DNA from: Agathobacter sp.
GTDB taxonomy: Bacteria > Bacillota > Clostridia > Lachnospirales > Lachnospiraceae
Length of the DNA: 64,000 bases
Direction: 5' to 3'
Assembly (NCBI GenBank): GCA_022772675.1
Contig: JALEZW010000024.1
Coordinates: 1 to 64,000 of the forward strand
Shown here piece after piece: positions 61,457 through 64,000 of this stretch. Position 1 is the stretch's first letter. Each line of letters opens with the position of its first letter. The notes under the pieces are model-generated. The model made no database searches. It was not told the DNA's origin and worked only from the letters and a program-made list of their open reading frames with translations. A program made the position numbers and the translations under genes.

Positions 61457-61488
61457 AAAAAGGGAGTGCACATCGCACTCCCTTTTTC
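61457..61488 (+). terminator. Bidirectional terminator, DUF1858 / mecA
   Basis: AAAAAGGGAGTGC / GCACTCCCTTTTT with loop ACATC; U-tracts on both strands, so it serves the plus-strand DUF1858 gene and the minus-strand mecA gene (stop at 61490). Confidence 0.92.
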
Positions 61489-61489
61489 T

Positions 61490-62239
61490 TTAAAGCGATG
61501 CAAGCACCTTTAATGCCTGCGGTCCCGTTATTTTCTTTCCATGTTCTGCAAAATATGCCCCCATGGCCGGGCTGTACTTCTGCTGCCTTGCATACTCACA
61601 GATAATATTGCAAACCTTATTAAATTCCTCCGGTGTGTGGTCGTCCTTGTGAACTACCAGATAAAACCGGTTCGTTTTCTCGTTTTTATACAGATCGTTC
61701 CGCCCGCTATAGAAACCTGCAAGCACATGGGCCAGTCTCTCTATCTGCTCCAGAGATGAAAATTCAAACATCTTGGTCAGATCGGCAGGAACTGCTGCCA
61801 CAGGCTCCTCCTGTTTATCTGCACTGTTTTTCTCTTCCTTCTCTGCCTGCATCTCACCGCGAATCTTATTGAATAATTCCAGTATATCATCGGCACCCTT
61901 ATACTCAGACGGGTCGTCACTTCCGCCATTGGGGAAAAGATCATCCTCGTCAGCCTCTGTAAACTGAGAAAAACGGGTATCCAGTTCTTCCGGATACTCT
62001 ACCTTGGTAATCAAAAGCACCAGCGATTCGGATGGAAGAGGAATTGCCTCCACCATAAGCGGATTATCACTGACATCGAACCCAAATTCATAATTTGCCT
62101 GCTGTATCATATCATGGAAAAGTCCTTTGGCTTTCTCAGATCCATATGCCAGTTCCTTTAGATTAATCTGGCGTTCTGCAAGATCCTGCTTTGTCAGGGT
62201 GCAGCGAATCTGATTTTCACTTACTTTTTCAATTTTCAT
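61490..62239 (-). CDS. mecA: MecA-like adaptor protein
   Basis: A 249-aa protein from MKIEKVSENQIRCTLTKQDL, the typical MecA start; the extension to 62305 is leader. The N-terminal domain binds substrates, an acidic linker (ADEDDLFPNG) follows, and the C-terminal domain (FEFSSLEQIERLA, YKNEKTNRFYLVVHKDD) docks on ClpC. It delivers substrates to ClpCP. Promoter at 62311. Confidence 0.92.
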   Translation of the reverse strand: MKIEKVSENQIRCTLTKQDLAERQINLKELAYGSEKAKGLFHDMIQQANYEFGFDVSDNPLMVEAIPLPSESLVLLITKVEYPEELDTRFSQFTEADEDDLFPNGGSDDPSEYKGADDILELFNKIRGEMQAEKEEKNSADKQEEPVAAVPADLTKMFEFSSLEQIERLAHVLAGFYSGRNDLYKNEKTNRFYLVVHKDDHTPEEFNKVCNIICEYARQQKYSPAMGAYFAEHGKKITGPQALKVLASL

Positions 62240-62310
62240 CTTAATCACATCCTTACCTGTGGAATCAATTGCAATGTCCAGAATCCATTTAGTCTGAACA
62301 ATCATAACTC

Positions 62311-62339
62311 ATTATAAACAAATGTTTCAGTAATGTAAA
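62311..62339 (-). promoter_or_regulatory. SigA promoter of mecA
   Basis: Minus-strand TTTACA (62334-62339), 17 bp, TATAAT (62311-62316), about 70 bp before the mecA start. Confidence 0.8.
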
Positions 62340-62373
62340 GTTTGCATCAATTAAAAAATTATTAAAAAAATGC

Positions 62374-62402
62374 TTGCATTTTAAAATTTTCTGTGATATA
62401 AA
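62374..62402 (+). promoter_or_regulatory. SigA promoter of the kinase gene
   Basis: TTGCAT (62374-62379), 17 bp, TATAAA (62397-62402), 37 bp before the start; it is divergent from mecA. Confidence 0.65.
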
Positions 62403-62439
62403 CTTATGCATGAGATGCGTTTCCACCCCAAAGGAGCGT

Positions 62440-63798
62440 ATGACAAACAAAAATTTCATATTGTCTGGAAGATACAAACTGATCCGTCCCCTTGGGAAAG
62501 GTCAGTGTGGTAGTGTTTATCTCGCCAGACAGCAATCTTTAGAGCAGTACCGCGCAATCAAAATATTCCCCAAAACTACCGCGCAGCCGCTCTTCGCAAT
62601 TTCCGAAGCACAGATTCTAAAGTCTGTTCAGCATCCCGGAATCCCCACAATTTATGATTTAGAAGAAGATGAATCATTTTATTACCTTGTGGAAGAATAT
62701 GTTCAGGGTGACTCTTTAGAAGAATTTCTGCTTCATCATCAGTCAATTTCCCAAAATTTGTTTTTAAAATTTTGTGAACAGCTTTGTGACATTTTTGCAT
62801 ATCTGCACACATTAAGACCCGCACCAATCCTTTATCAGGATTTAAAGCCGGAGCATATTATAGTATGTGGAATGCAGATTAAGTTAATTGACTTTAGTGT
62901 CGCATCTTTTGCTGCCAGTAATGGAAATGACTTCAAAAATTTCGGGAATCTGGATTTTTCCGCACCAGAGCTTAGCTCGGCAGGACCGGTCTCGCTGAGT
63001 TCCGATATTTACAGTATCGGGAAAATCATGGAATACATGATGACATTTCTGGATGCCGCCAGTGCCCGGACGATTCAACCGATTATCCAAAAATCTATAC
63101 TTGCAGAGCCTGAGCAGCGCTATACATCATCTCAGGAACTATACTCTGCGCTGGAAACAACTTTTGATAATACGGGAGGAACGCATCTCAGGCAGACCAT
63201 CGCAGTAATTGGAGACCACTCCGGCTGCGGAAGCACACATATTGCAGTATCATTAGTAACCGCGCTCAATGCAATGGGCATTACAACTGTCTATCAGGAG
63301 AAAAACTGGAGCAACGCCCTGCGGAAAGCTGCAGAACAGATGGATCACATCTGGGAAAAAAACGGTTGCTACTACTACCACAGTTTTGTGGGATATCCAA
63401 AATATGACATCGGCGTCGAACTTCCGGCCCCGACTGCGGAAATAATCGTAGACGATTACGGATGTGATTATTCTCCTCCCGACCTTGCAACAGCAGACGT
63501 GATTCTATATGTCTGTGGAGGCGCAGTCTGGCACAGAAGTGATGCAAATCCAAAGGATTATCTAATTCAGAATTTTGGCTCACGACTGCGGATTACAGCA
63601 AACCTGTGTGACCGAAACGCTGCCATTTATTTTGCCAGACAATTTTCCCAGCCGGTCTATCCCTACCCGTATGACACGGATATTTTTAGGAACAGCCGGG
63701 GGAAAGAGGACTTTGTCCACTGGCTGATACCAGAGAAAGGACGGGAACACTTATTTTTACGTTTAAAAAACCATTTATACCGGCTCCTGCAGCCATAG
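62440..63798 (+). CDS. Ser/Thr protein kinase fused to a P-loop domain
   Basis: About 452 aa from ATG 62440 (AAAGGAGCG upstream). Residues 1-245 are a eukaryotic-type kinase: glycine loop LGKGQCGSVYLA, Lys in AIKIF, catalytic loop YQDLKPEHII with Tyr instead of the usual His, DFS instead of DFG, and an APE-like APELSS. From about 255 a ParA/MinD-like part begins (IAVIGDHSGCGSTHIAVSL). It may phosphorylate partners read by the FHA protein of the Tad locus. Near the end lies a -1 slippery heptamer; beyond it another P-loop frame continues. Confidence 0.82.
   Translation: MTNKNFILSGRYKLIRPLGKGQCGSVYLARQQSLEQYRAIKIFPKTTAQPLFAISEAQILKSVQHPGIPTIYDLEEDESFYYLVEEYVQGDSLEEFLLHHQSISQNLFLKFCEQLCDIFAYLHTLRPAPILYQDLKPEHIIVCGMQIKLIDFSVASFAASNGNDFKNFGNLDFSAPELSSAGPVSLSSDIYSIGKIMEYMMTFLDAASARTIQPIIQKSILAEPEQRYTSSQELYSALETTFDNTGGTHLRQTIAVIGDHSGCGSTHIAVSLVTALNAMGITTVYQEKNWSNALRKAAEQMDHIWEKNGCYYYHSFVGYPKYDIGVELPAPTAEIIVDDYGCDYSPPDLATADVILYVCGGAVWHRSDANPKDYLIQNFGSRLRITANLCDRNAAIYFARQFSQPVYPYPYDTDIFRNSRGKEDFVHWLIPEKGREHLFLRLKNHLYRLLQP
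63765..63771 (+). other. Possible -1 ribosomal frameshift site (A_AAA_AAC)
   Basis: The heptamer AAAAAAC is in the right phase for -1 slippage in the kinase frame (TTA AAA AAC). Slippage would carry the ribosome into the P-loop frame that follows, which has no usual start codon of its own. The zero frame stops nine codons later. Confidence 0.4.
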
Positions 63799-64000
63799 GA
63801 GTCTGCGGCACAGCCGCTAATTCCGGTGTTACACACTTTTGTATCGCATTATGTAATGTTCTGCACAGCAGATATCTCGCACGGACAGCCTACCTGGAGG
63901 TCAATGCCAGCCATGCTGTTTCCTCTTTTTCGCCTGAATCGGATCAGACCATCCCGTTTCGGCATCAGGGTGTATCTTATTATCCGGAAGTAACCATCCG
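63771..64000 (+). CDS. P-loop-like frame in -1 phase to the kinase (partial)
   Basis: Read in the -1 frame behind the heptamer the sequence gives PFIPAPAAIGVCGTAANSG, then VTHFCIALCNVLHSR and further unbroken codons to the window end. IGVCGTAANSGVTHF is like the degenerate Walker A of CpaE/TadZ-type proteins and similar to the kinase's own second domain. There is no ATG, GTG or TTG before it, so it is made by frameshifting, starts from a rare codon, or was split by mutation. It is cut by the window edge. Confidence 0.5.

Overview
The window looks like chromosomal DNA of a motile, Gram-positive Clostridia, most probably a Lachnospiraceae species. The pointers are a SigD-type flagellin promoter, a Tad/Flp pilus locus of the clostridial type, conserved Lachnospiraceae families (DUF6145-like, DUF6382/FHA, DUF5702, DUF5688, DUF6075), Gram-positive Shine-Dalgarno sequences before most genes, and canonical SigA promoters. 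No 16S rRNA or tRNA is present, so this assignment rests on gene content.

Region 1 (1 to about 36.6 kb) is the right part of a large integrated conjugative or plasmid-like element. Nearly every gene is on the minus strand. From the chromosome inwards it carries DUF6075, parA, parB, a RepA_N replication initiator with intragenic iterons, a defence cargo (about 20.2-32.6 kb), a candidate oriT region, a MobC-like protein, a RadC-like protein, DUF5688, two SpoVG paralogues, a MOB relaxase, a Tad-type ATPase, a prepilin peptidase, a lipoprotein, a large secreted protein, a HigB/HigA-type toxin-antitoxin pair and an XRE regulator. A second AT-rich cargo lies at 0.4-5.3 kb. At the far left an IS21-like end has cut a small pilin-like gene. 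A 33-nt motif recurs in front of four transcription units of the element, and a 19-bp near-palindrome occurs three times.

Two cargo systems stand out. The first (357-5329) is a self-contained unit. A SigA promoter drives a cyclic-di-GMP-I riboswitch with an intrinsic terminator, followed by four genes: a 605-aa multi-pass membrane protein with W-repeats and an HNH-like motif, a 118-aa membrane-anchored protein sharing its C-terminal tail, a tail-anchored coiled-coil protein, and a CbxX/CfxQ AAA+ ATPase. I know of no described function for this set. The second (24286-32604) is a tightly overlapping eight-gene operon: XRE regulator, unknown 376-aa protein, SNF2 helicase, MutL/MORC-like GHKL ATPase, HNH nuclease, C5 DNA methylase, Vsr nuclease and DUF3883 protein. 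It fits the MORC-type restriction-modification class predicted from genomes, with SieB-like, PLD and zincin-like genes beside it.

Region 2 (36.7-49.1 kb) is core chromosome: lysS, greA, dusB, coaX, a DUF6145-like gene, birA, argF, a spore-cortex-type cell-wall hydrolase, a candidate small-RNA locus, murG, a HIT hydrolase, a flavodoxin/SCP2 protein and a rhomboid protease.

Region 3 (49.1-64 kb) is surface and motility: an FHA protein and a complete Tad/Flp pilus operon, read from a strong promoter at 58.75 kb; then a DUF2508 gene, fliS-like and flagellin genes, a DUF1858 gene, mecA and a kinase-P-loop fusion. The next P-loop ORF lies in the -1 frame behind an A_AAA_AAC slippery heptamer at the window edge.
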